Source: Syngnathus acus | Taxonomy: Eukaryota > Chordata > Actinopteri > Syngnathiformes > Syngnathidae | Assembly (NCBI RefSeq): GCF_901709675.1 | Contig: NC_051096.1 | Coordinates: 6,103,001-6,167,000, forward strand | Length of the DNA: 64,000 nt | Reading direction: 5' to 3' | Shown here: in pieces, positions 1 to 10,400 of the stretch | How positions within the stretch are numbered: the stretch's first letter is position 1 | How the letters are laid out: each line of letters starts with the position of its first letter | Position numbers and translations under genes: made by a program | The notes under the pieces: generated by a model | The model's input: the letters and a program-made list of their open reading frames with translations, nothing else | The model's database searches: none | Told to the model about the DNA's origin: nothing

Positions 1-236
1 AAAAATGACAGCCACTTGAGGGCTCAAGGAAAATGCTTCTCGTTTTCATCAAGGCTACAGTGAGCGGTAAGTACTTTGCATGCGTCAACTCTATATGGGG
101 TCGAGGAATTCTGTTCGGCATCCTATAGAAATATAGAAATAACCCTGCCCAGCACACACTTCAAGTCGAGAACAGGCCCATTGTTTAGATTAGCAGCATT
201 TAAAAATCAAATCAAAATAAGAAGTTGCAGACTCAC

Positions 237-3200
237 CCCAGCCGAGGAGGTAGTACCAATGCAAATGCTGCTCCTCTGCAAACACAGCCACCACAATGAG
301 TGTGTGCAGGTAGATTCCTTCACACAGCATCCAGAAATAGTTGCATCCCAGCATGTACATGTGGAAGAAGTGCAACACCTTGCAGCCTACCTGCAAAGAT
401 GGCCCACACAGGGACGTATAATGCATTTTGCGCAATAGCAATGATCTCGCATTCCAACAGGGGTGTGTAGACTTTTCCTATCTACTCTATTTCAAGTGAA
501 AGACAATTACACACCGTGCTTCACAATTTGACACAATTGTCCTCCATTTGTGTAGACTCCAAAGAGAATACAGATATTCCCTGCCGAACCTTTTTTGAAT
601 TGCAGATGAGCAAGATTTGTCTGCCGCCACACACAAAGTTCTGCTTTGCAAATCAAGCTGCCGCGGATCCTGTCGATCTATTCTCCTCGTGTCTTTGGAA
701 TCCTGACCGCTTGAAAATTGTGAAGGATCCCTCGCAGCAAAACGTGTGCTGCTACAAATCATTAGATCAAAGTCACGAGGCGGCAAAACAGGCGTAACTA
801 ATTGCAATCTTTCTTTTGCAAATGCAAATAGGCTTGTTTTTAAGATTGAGATTGAGCAAGATGACTTTGTGAGCCGACGAACATCTTTTACTCGTTCCAA
901 AAAGGATTAGTTCTTAAAAGGTTTATTTATGTCCTGTCCTGGTAGTGAGGCATTCCTACAAGACAGATTTATTTCCAAGTACTGAGGCCACTTTGGAGAT
1001 TTGAATAACTCATAAAGTATCCACGGATTTTCCGAACAACAACAATCAAAGACATAGTCCAATGACAGATAAACTGTCCTATTTTGCAGGCAGGAAATAA
1101 TTGCCCCAAATTCCAAATATAGACGACTAATAATTTACAGTGGATGTAAAAAGTACACACCAAACGGATGGATGGTTTTATAGCTTCATTTTTTTGAGCA
1201 TGAATAATGAATACGTTACACCTAATTTCCCACAGTGGAAATAATCTCCCTTATCGACGGTGGCATTCGTTGATTGAACAGTACTGTGGAAACGTGCCAG
1301 CACAAACATTTCAGCGTGACTAGATTTAATATACGGGGAAACTCACAGGGTTTCTGGCCACAACTTGAGGATTGTTGACCACAGCCACTAGGTAGATGAT
1401 GGTCAGAGCAGAGTTCAGCACATAGGAGCAGAAAAGGTTCTTGTGTAACGTGATCCTTTGGCAGCTCAGACTCCTGCGCGATGAGATGATTAGGATTAAT
1501 ATGTCAGCGTGGTGATATCGGAAGACTGCATCATGCAGTTGCAGCAAATATTGACGCTGATAGAATCTTATCTGAACCTAGAGGAGTGTGTCAACGGTGA
1601 GGAGTGTCATTTTAGCTAAACTGTCAAAGAATATGCGCTCTGTGGACACACATTTGATTTGAGGAATCATTATTAGGAGTATCATCATTTATATCCAAAA
1701 ATATTCAAATCAAATAACCTGAACCTATGTAGTGTATTCTGTGCCTCATACAAGCCTCGATGTATCTTGTTGGTGTTGAAGTAACTACTGCATACACCTT
1801 ATATATTTTTTAGGACTTTTGGAAACGTGAAAAGAAGGCTAATATCTATGTAAGAACCCCGACCTTAATGATGAGCGTGTTATTTCGTGAACGGAATGCA
1901 GTGTCAACATTCCCACGTAAGCCTCACATCTGGATCCTCTAACATAACATCAAGCCTCCCAATACTTAAAAGGATTCTGCTCGAAAGAAAGCTGAAGTTC
2001 GACGAAAGCAGAAACAAGCCTAGATCCAACTTGTCAGGTTGATTCATATTCCCTGAGCAGGTCTGATGATTAGTCATCCTGCATCTGCTAAGATATGAAT
2101 GATAGTGTTGAACGTTTTGCAGTACCTTGAGCGTGTCGCGCCCAATCCAGATACTCCACAAGTGCTGCTTTTAAAATGGCAACAAATGCCATTTACAAGT
2201 TCAATAATAGCAAGGCCGATGGAGAGCTATTGCAATGAAATAGTGAACAACAAAAAGAACTCCAGGTGCCATTTATATTTAAATAGCTAAATCAAATGAA
2301 GCCCAGCCAGCATGGCGACATGTGATTTGGATCAGCTCAAGTTAACAATCCCTGAACTCCAACATCCCCTGAAAAACATCAACATAATGTGCTTGAATAC
2401 AAAAGACCCTGGCCACTAAAACAAGTCACATCCTTGCGAGGAACGTGACAAGCGAGCATTTGAGGTCAACGCTCCCGTTAGCGTCTCAGCATCATGACAA
2501 CCCGTGTCAAGAATGTCACAGTACCTGAAATAGAAGAAGATGGCCAAAGAGATGAGCAGGGAGGCTATAGACAAGGCATGACCCACAATAGCCATGTAAA
2601 ACAGGATGTACGCCGACTAGAAAAAACACACAAACAAATATCATTTAATGTGACAGTACAGAAAAAGATTAATGTTCCCAAAGGCGCAAAACACTCTATT
2701 TTTGCTCGTCATTTTCAAACAAGTCAATTGTGTAAATGAAAATGAAGGCCACTAAATAAAATGACATGGTACCTTTTTATTTCACTGGCAAACATATCAT
2801 GCGACATTATGTGTGATTTTGGAATTTGGCAGCTTTGACATCATTTTCTTGAAATCCAAAATCTTGTCAAAGTACAAGTACTAATTGAAGTTATTCAAAT
2901 ATCATTGTTCACAAAATGAGCGTTACCTGCAGCTTTGCTTTTGTGTTTTCATTGCAGAGTGTGTAGTTTGACCAAGTTCTGTTGGTGGCAGGGTGGCGAA
3001 ACCATTGACCATCCTCCTCACAGTACTTGGTTGCCTTTTCTGTACATATATAAATAAATAGAGTTTTTTTCCCCAAACAAAATGACCATTTCAATTAATG
3101 ATACTGGCCTACTGCTTACCAGTAGGGTCAAAGTCCGCAAAATAATTGGGGCAGTTTTGAGAGGCATAGGTTCCTGCAGGCGTGTCCCCCCAACACAACC

Positions 3201-6200
3201 AGCCATCCCAGTTGCGACTGCAGTACCCTTCTGCAAAGTGATGGAAAAAAATCAACAAAAAAAACCCAAACCTTCATAGGCTACCAATGTGAAGAGCAGT
3301 GAGGTCATTACTTGATTTGTTATAAGGAGGATCACTCTTCATCTTCTCAAAGCATTTGTATTGGCTGTCGAGGATTTGATTTCTCCTGTGCTCCTGCTCC
3401 TCTGTGTCCACCGCTGTGGCCTTGTTGGCAAAGTCTTGCTCCGTGTCGCCTGAGAGCTGTGCGCTTGCCCCCTGCATGGTCGGTCGGGATGGGTATTAGG
3501 AAAGTCGGAATAGCTTTGGTTATGCTTGTTAGCGCATTCTTCATTTTCAGGGCGTTCAGTCAATCGTAACTGGACTGCTCTATTTCTCCTGAAACAAAGG
3601 CGGGTACGCCCCATACCCAGAAAAATGCAATGCCTGAGAACCTCAAAACAAATTAGCCAATACCTCCAGCCTTTCCTGAATGTCGACGGCACAGAGTGTA
3701 AAGTTGGTCCATGTGATCTTGGTGTCCGGGTGGCGATACCATTGCCCGTCCTCTCCGCAGTACTTGGTCGCGTTTTCTAAAAGGAGCACAGTCATGCATT
3801 AAACATGCGACACTGCGTGCTGAAACCCGAAATTAAGAATTGCTCTCAGGCACTATCATTCAGAATTCAACCAACATTCTTAGGTCAAGTACTGCATACC
3901 TCTAAAGTTGTCACAGGCTTATGTTTCAGCATCAGCAAATCTTACAAAATCTCAGTTTAGACCATCAAAGGATTAACACTGTGTGTTTTACTTCTCCTCC
4001 TTCTACCAATATGGACACAAGCTCAACTCTGAACACTTTCAAAAAGGTTTGGTCTCTGTAACCTTGTCTCCAAGATTTCTAACTTGTAATGAGTTCATCA
4101 TGTCTTATCTTGTCCACCCCGGTCAGTCCTAAAGTGAACTTCACCACCTTCATATCCGCCACCTGCAGCTCTGCCTGCCATCTCTTTACCTTCATCCTAG
4201 CAGGAAATCACCTATCTGCTCATTCTAACCTGCTTGGATTTGTTTCTTCACGGACCTCAAAAACCTGCCTGCCAATGACACATTTTAAAGACTTGATATA
4301 AGTTTTTTTCTTCTTGTTGCTGACCTGTGGGTTCTGCATACGACAAGTAATCTGGACAATTTTGGGCGGCGTAGGTTCCTGCTGCAGTATCGTCCCAGCA
4401 CAACCAGCCATCCCAGTTCCGACTGCAGTAAAGTCCTGGAGCAAGTGCAGTTTGTGTTACATACATTATAACGGACAACACATCAAATCTTGGCCTTTCC
4501 ACAGCCTGTTACCTGATTCATTAAAGGTGGCGTCTTGGCTCATTTTCAAGAGACATTTGTATTCACTCTCAAGCAGTTTCTGCTTCTGTTGGATTAAAAA
4601 AAAGATTTAGCCCTTTAAAAAATATGATGGATTGCTCTGGAGCTCTTTTTGTTCGTTTCCAAAGCTTGGGGAATCAATACTTGCCCGGGAAAGTGCAAAT
4701 AAAAGCAAGTGCACTTAGACTTAACATTGTAGTCTCTGACAGGAAACATGACGTCAAAGTCAAGCAATGGACATAAAAAAAAGCAATACCAAAAATAGAT
4801 TTCCTCACATAACTTTAGTGGCTGGAGGCAATATATTTCCTCGGAAAATGTATCGGTACTACAATAGATTTGTGTGTCTGTTACCCGCTTCGAATCCGAA
4901 TAGACCTTAACCTACTACTGCGAATGTACTCATGTTTATTGAATCAACTATGTAACTGAAGGTACGGTAGCAAATGAGCAAGACATCACCCTTGTCGTCT
5001 TATCAAATTTGCTGGTGCAGAGGGTGTAGTTGGTCCAGAATGTGTCGCTCTCAGGATGGCGGAACCACTCTCCATCCTCTCCACAGTATTTACTTGCTTT
5101 TCCTGTCCAGGAAAAATGTTCCTAAGTACAAGATATTTCATATGTGCATAACATTGAAGTATAATCAATCACCTGAGGGTTCAAAGTTGAGGAAATAATC
5201 AGGACAGTTCTGCGTGGCGTAGGTTTGCGCCGGGGTGTCATCCCAACAAAGCCAACCGTCCCAAATGTGACTACAGAACAAGCCTGTCACATTGAAAGAC
5301 TGAAGTCAGAACTCCCATGATAGAATTTGCGTAGTTGTTTTGACAAACGCTACCAATACATGACCTGTTTTATTATGAGGTGAATCGCGTTTCATATTCT
5401 TGAGGCATTTCTCTTTGTTCTCCTGTATTTTCTTCTCTATAGTCCTGCTATGTTCATTGACGTCCTTGAGTCTATTATAAAGGTCCTACAGGGACAAAGA
5501 AAATAAGTCTTAGCAAAGAAAATGTTTTCACAGCTGACAGCGGCTGCTTCTTTCAGTGCTTTGAACCATAACTTGTGTGGAAACACCTCTGTTGTGTCCT
5601 TGGAGGCCTCTGGGCAGGTAGAACCTATTTGGACCCATTTACCCCATTGGTCACAATATTTAGTCACGTTTCCTGAAAATTGATCCAGACCAAAGTGGGT
5701 GGTTAATGAGGTCATCGAGGGTTTTGGAACGAAAAAGTTCACTTGAGCCAGAAATCTTACCGGCAGGAGTGTGATTGGGACAACTCTGTGTTATCCATGT
5801 ACCTGCTGGTGTTTCTTCCCAGCACAAAAAGTCATCCCACATTTTTCCACAGAAGTGCCTCTCACCGCTTGTGTTTTGCAGACTGTCTTTGTCGGACGTA
5901 TCGAGACATCTGTATTGACTTTGTCTCGCTTCTTTCCATCTGTCTTTACTCATTCTTGTCTTGAGTGATGATTCTGGAAAAGACTCAGTGCCAGCTGACA
6001 CCACGCACTGACGGGACCATACCAAGGCGTTAGTGCAAGCAGAGCGCAAACATGACCTTGTCCTCATATCGCTATGTAAATGATAGCAGTCATGATGTCA
6101 TCCAAATGTGTCCGTTTCACATCTCTGTCGGTTCTTGTGTCATCTATCTAGAAATTCGAATGGGTTGTTGCAAAGCTGACGGAAGGGTTTTGCCCCGCTT

Positions 6201-7401
6201 TGAAACTTTCATCATTCACCATTTATGATATTCATCCAAATACGGTTGCCAAAGAAACCACTTTCCATCAAAGGGTTCTTATCTTGGCCTGTATTGTTTG
6301 CATTTGGAGGTAGCAATAGATGAAAAAGCCTGGAGGGCGAAATACCGATTTTGATAATGGCGCTCACTGAAGGGAAAAAAAAAGCTATTTTATGACTTAT
6401 CTTGCAAAGTTCAGTATGGGGGGAAAAAGCTTCTTATAGGACTAATCTCAAACTCTTCTTTTCTCTCACATCATTCTGAAACTTTAAACATCCTTTTTGA
6501 CAATTGGAGCGTACAGCTTCAATTCATTAGTTGACCACACGTGGCGCTCGATTCTCGCAAGCGTTGATCAGATGCGACTGTGCGCCGACGTCCCATGTAG
6601 CAGTTTAGCAGCCGTACATATGATGTCACTCCAATCATTGAAGTAAATGACGTCATACATACGACCACCAGGCCACCACCAAAATCAACTGAAGCACCGG
6701 CTGAGAGGCAAAAGCACCAATGAAATAAAAACAACAAGACCTAAAATATCATATCAAGTTGAATTCATTTACAAATATCATGAATTGTCTCTTACAGATT
6801 AACCGGCAAGCCCTTCCGCTGTCATTTATTCCCATCTTCCACTCCAAACATTTTTAAAAACAATTGAATTCAGAAGCATGTCCATCTTAAAACATGATTG
6901 CAGCAAACTTTAAAGACTGCAAATGCCAGAACCGTTTCAGAAGGCTGCCCTTTACTTAAACCTTGCTATTTTAGAAGCAACCTCTTTCAAGTGTGAATTA
7001 AATTATTCTGCTCCTCTGGGGGAGGGGGGGCATGTTACATAATCCCACTACCTCCTTTTGTTCAAATATTTTCATGTAACGCTTTAAGATTGGCTGCAGG
7101 CTTTAAAAAAAAAGTGCTTCAGTCAGACGGCAAAACAAGTAGCAATTTAGTTGATATATATATATATATATAAAATGATTTTTCAATTTATAATTACATT
7201 TTTAATTTAGAATGTGTTTCATCTACCGTATAATTCAAACATATTAGGTTTGAGTGAATATCAATTGAGGAAAGTCACTAGACCACAACGGATTACATCT
7301 GATGAATATGAAATTTCACGCTAAGACATTGTCTGCATGTTTGACTTACTTACCACTAAGACGCAGCAAAGGATCCAAGGGCAGCTAACAGCTAATTTCA
7401 T
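237..7401 (-). CDS. calcr: Calcitonin receptor, 5' coding part, four HRM modules, TM1 to TM4
   Basis: Class B G-protein-coupled receptor for calcitonin-family peptides at the plasma membrane. Fifteen coding exons read on the minus strand, highest coordinate first: 7354-7401 (start and signal peptide [16 protein letters not shown]), 5761-6007, 5587-5672, 5365-5485, 5173-5283, 4990-5102, 4513-4585, 4325-4435, 3664-3776, 3312-3471, 3120-3230, 2927-3039, 2525-2616, 1347-1473, 237-390. All junction phases agree and no stop or indel breaks the frame. The extracellular part is about 469 residues, against roughly 150 in human CALCR, because the HRM domain occurs four times. The last exon carries the family motif [20 protein letters not shown] and ends at LLGWG with a GTGAGT donor; TM5-7 and the tail lie beyond the left edge. 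The start was chosen by the signal peptide and an upstream acceptor at 7419. CALCR rather than CALCRL rests mainly on the TFPI2-GNGT1-BET1-COL1A2 neighbourhood. The donor of exon 5587-5672 (GTGTTT) is weak. Confidence 0.9.
2927..3471 (-). repeat. calcr: CALCR HRM module 4 (membrane-proximal, canonical)
   Basis: Fourth module, directly before TM1: exons 3312-3471, 3120-3230 and 2927-3039. It contains [20 protein letters not shown] and [10 protein letters not shown]. The latter is very close to [11 protein letters not shown] of the single human CALCR domain, so this is the likely counterpart of the ancestral ligand-binding domain. Its first exon is longer than in the other modules, with an acidic linker ([20 protein letters not shown]) before the helix. 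Confidence 0.88.
3664..4585 (-). repeat. calcr: CALCR HRM module 3
   Basis: Third module, three exons: 4513-4585 (short helix exon, [15 protein letters not shown]), 4325-4435 ([20 protein letters not shown]) and 3664-3776 ([20 protein letters not shown] then NFTLC). It starts and ends in phase 0. The 548 bp intron between the second and third exons contains an old LINE fragment. Confidence 0.85.
4010..4215 (-). mobile_element. Degenerate non-LTR retrotransposon (LINE) fragment
   Basis: Read on the minus strand, this encodes [20 protein letters not shown] followed by DKIRHDELI, which resembles the region after the reverse transcriptase core of a common fish LINE (EAELEVAEMKMLRFSLGVTR as I recall). 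Stops and frame changes show it is dead. It sits inside a CALCR intron in sense orientation. Confidence 0.55.
4990..5485 (-). repeat. calcr: CALCR HRM module 2
   Basis: Second module, three exons: 5365-5485 (N-terminal helix and first cysteine, KCLKNMKRD), 5173-5283 ([20 protein letters not shown]) and 4990-5102 ([20 protein letters not shown] then NYTLC). It starts and ends in phase 0. Six cysteines and the [11 protein letters not shown] core are intact. Confidence 0.85.
5587..6007 (-). repeat. calcr: CALCR HRM module 1 (outermost, divergent)
   Basis: First of four hormone-receptor-motif modules, residues about 17-127. The six cysteines sit in YRC, HFC, LCW, SCP, YC and STC contexts, so the disulfide set looks complete. 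Unlike modules 2-4, its first two exon parts are fused in one exon (5761-6007); the third part is 5587-5672. It has [14 protein letters not shown] where the others have [14 protein letters not shown], and it lacks the usual WFRHP and NYTLC segments (KWVQIGSTC instead). Confidence 0.8.
6597..6674 (-). ncRNA. mir489: miR-489 precursor hairpin
   Basis: On the minus strand, 6608-6630 reads AGTGACATCATATGTACGGC followed by TGC, which matches mature miR-489 as I remember it. The opposite arm (about 6645-6670) reads GGTCGTATGTATGACGTCAT and can pair with it around a loop containing TTGATTGG-like sequence. The flank GCTAAACTGCTAC also matches the human mir-489 hairpin. It lies in the CALCR intron after the signal-peptide exon, in host-gene orientation, as in mammals, so co-transcription with CALCR is likely. 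I saw no miR-653 hairpin nearby. Confidence 0.9.
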
Positions 7402-7419
7402 ATCTTCGCCTCCGATGTC
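7402..7419 (-). promoter_or_regulatory. calcr: CALCR 5'UTR end and splice acceptor before the signal-peptide exon
   Basis: The minus strand reads TTCTTGTTCTGTTCCAG then ACATCGGAGGCGAAGAT and the start codon. The strong pyrimidine tract and AG at 7419-7420 indicate that the coding exon begins at 7418 and that at least one non-coding exon lies upstream. Confidence 0.6.
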
Positions 7420-10400
7420 TGGAACAGAACAAGAAGGACAATTGCAGTGTTCATCAACCTGCTTCTGAACCGTGAAAGTGACCGAGTGAGCAAACATAAT
7501 ATGGTTTCACATCAGGATTACGGCCTCTCGGGAGAATAGTGTCACTGGGAATCATTAATCTGAAATGCAAAGCAGCGGAGTCAGAGGGCTCCGGTGTGCG
7601 CGAGACGAAGCATCGCTATCATTAGGAGGGGGAAACAAAGCCATCGTTAAATGGAGAGTAAAAGCAGGTAGCACTAACAGAGACTGACAACTTGTTAGCG
7701 GGTAGTTATCAATGATCTGATGCTTGGCTTTAGCAGGTCACGCTGTTGGAATTCTGGTAGTTATTTTCTCTGTGTCGCAAAGATTCACTGCAGGAAAGCC
7801 ATCAGTCAACAGTCAAGGCGATCAGGGAGGTTATCAATCGGCTGTTCAGCGTGGACAGCTCTTGTAAGCCAGCGTGAAAAGGGCACGACTGAGGATATCA
7901 GACTCTCTCACAGTAGAGCACTTGGGAAAAGACTTACACTAAGGTCCATGCCCAAACGAGGTTCTTAAACGTGTTGTCAGAGAAGCCGCTCATCAGATGT
8001 TTTTTTCTATTTTGTATGGGATGACATGGCAATAACTAAGAGTAAATAGAAAGATGAAGCACAAGACATATTGAAAATAAAACTCGAGATTGAGGCCAGG
8101 GAGTGCTTTGATGTAATCAGACAAGATGTGGAAGACGGTTGTGGCGCCTGCTTGCCGCCCGTCATTTGTTACTCCATGAAGGTTGGATTAGAATTTCCGG
8201 TAAAATAGCAGATTCCGGTCGTTTGATAGCATTAATCTTTTTTAGGATTGAAAAAATGTAGCACTTAGGATTTAAGAATGCAGGAACATTTCAGCAATGA
8301 CTCATTCTGGGTCCATTCATAATTGATTAGCCTACTACAGTTAAACCAAGATGGTTCTCAGCGATGAGCTGTCTCACCACATTACTCTCCGTGATTTCGA
8401 CCCCAAACCACCTTAAGGTTACTTTAGTTAAGCAAAACTAATCATTCATAAAATAAAATAGAAAATGCTTCTCAAAGCAATCTTGTGTTTATAAAACTAC
8501 CTATGAGTAGCTACAATTATAGTGAAAATGTCCCTGAATGCATTCAATTTAAATGGATTTTTTCTTCTTCTGCAAAGCTGCATCAATACATGTTGATATC
8601 TTTTTCCATTCCGTCGCTTTCCATTTTGCTGACCAAAGCAGATCGAGTCACTCATGCGTTTCATTTCTTTATTTCCCTGACACGCGCGGTGACGATGGCG
8701 ATGGGGGAGCGCTGCTCGTCCGCGGCTTTGCTATGTCACAATCATGTCCATTTTCTCCGGATAAAGTCATGTGACATCGCTTTTCCAGGCTATGATGGAG
8801 GGTGCTTGGATTAGTTTGATGAGTAAATGAATGTTGACAGATTGTGGATGTCATGTTGTATGACTTGCGCGTGCGTCTTCAAGCTCTATTGACTGAAGAG
8901 CGCCTGGGGATGACAAGATCAATTTGTAAATATTGTATTCGACTCAATTGCTTTTTGTTTACATATGTGTTTGCAGACGTAAGCTCAGTTGACGTTTTTT
9001 TTTATTTTTTCCAACAGACATTTATTACGTTCTATTGTCAATTTGAGATCAAGTCATTCCAATTTGCTATTTTAATCAGAAGCAATGTTAGGTGGATCTA
9101 CTGCCTTTGGTCTTTCTTGTCTTTGAACGTGGCGTACTACAAAATTGGGCAGCGTGCATTCTGGAGCCTTTTAAAGCCATGCCTAGCCACAAGTGGTCTG
9201 ACGAATGCACAAAGTGACCTTTCTGACAGTTTATGTTGCTATGCCTACGAGATGGCAAAAGCTAAAAATAGAGCAATAAATAACATCTATTTTTATATAT
9301 CATCTAAACATTCAATTTCTTCCCTCAGTTTGGCTATCGGGATCTGTGTTTGTGGACTTTTGGATTGTTTTGAGTGTTTGGGTTTGTTTCCGTATGTCTC
9401 TTGCTCTGTCGACTTCTCAAACTTTTTCTTATTTAGTATCTATCCTGCTTCTCACAAATTCTTTTTGGCATCCTTGTCAAGGTGAAGCATCATCACCATG
9501 CAGGGAGGACAACTCATGAATGAATAAACGGCCATTTTCTTTATGTACCTGGACAAGTTATCAGGAGCCAGAAATGTTGTTTTTATTATGTTTCCTAGGA
9601 TCACTTGCTCCCATGCCAATTCAAATGAACAAGCTTCTGCTCTTGCTTTAGTTGTTATCTCGCTTTAGGGCACTCTAAAGGAAAACATTTACTCCCAGCA
9701 TTTGAGCATCCTCAAAGCCGGTCGTTTATTCTCTGGTGAGCATGAGAAAAGGTTGGAAGTGATGAAGCGGAAGAGCATTGTACGCTTTTGCGTTCCAGAT
9801 GCTCAAAACGAGGCTCCTGTGGTAAAAGAATTCACTTTGGTGACTAAGTAAATACTTGATTCATACTTCTGATTAAAAACAAAAAAGAGAAGGACAGCCT
9901 GAGCGGCTGGGCTTTTTAAAAGGGATTAAAGGGATAGACAACATTCTTATGGTTATCAACTGGGACCTCATTCAGATCCATTAGTAAAATGTCCAGGCTG
10001 CTGTTGTGCCTTTTTCTGAATTCATTTGTTTAGTTTTAGTTTAGTTTATTGTTTAGCACATATTATTATAACAAATAACAGTGCAGGGAGGGAGACGAAG
10101 CCTAGGGCTTGTAAGGAGCTCCACTCCTGTATAATCAAAGTGCACAACAAACAAAGTGCTGTGACATCAAATATTATTCAAGTGTTTAAGAAAGAAAGAA
10201 AAAAAAATAATAATAATAATATATATATATATATAAATGAATAAACATCAATGAATAAACACAAGCATAACTAGCTAAATATTAAATCGTCATATTTATA
10301 TATGCATATATACGAAAGTGAACGTATACATACATAAACAAATACACTATACAAAATGAGAAACAAGAGAAACAAAATTTGACACTTTAGTGATGTTGAA

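Noticed and set aside
1-236. Next CALCR exon (TM4/TM5) at the left edge
   Set aside because: I looked for the family continuation after LLGWG (FPL.P..IHA type) on the minus strand and did not find it. It must lie outside the window.
487-900. 137-codon minus-strand open frame between CALCR exons
   Set aside because: It lies in the intron between the TM2 exon and the TM3/4 exon and shows no receptor motif or usable splice sites in phase.
8844-9485. 213-codon open frame on the plus strand
   Set aside because: Composition is T-rich (Phe, Tyr, Cys, Ser), no family resemblance, and it is antisense within a probable CALCR intron. Likely chance.
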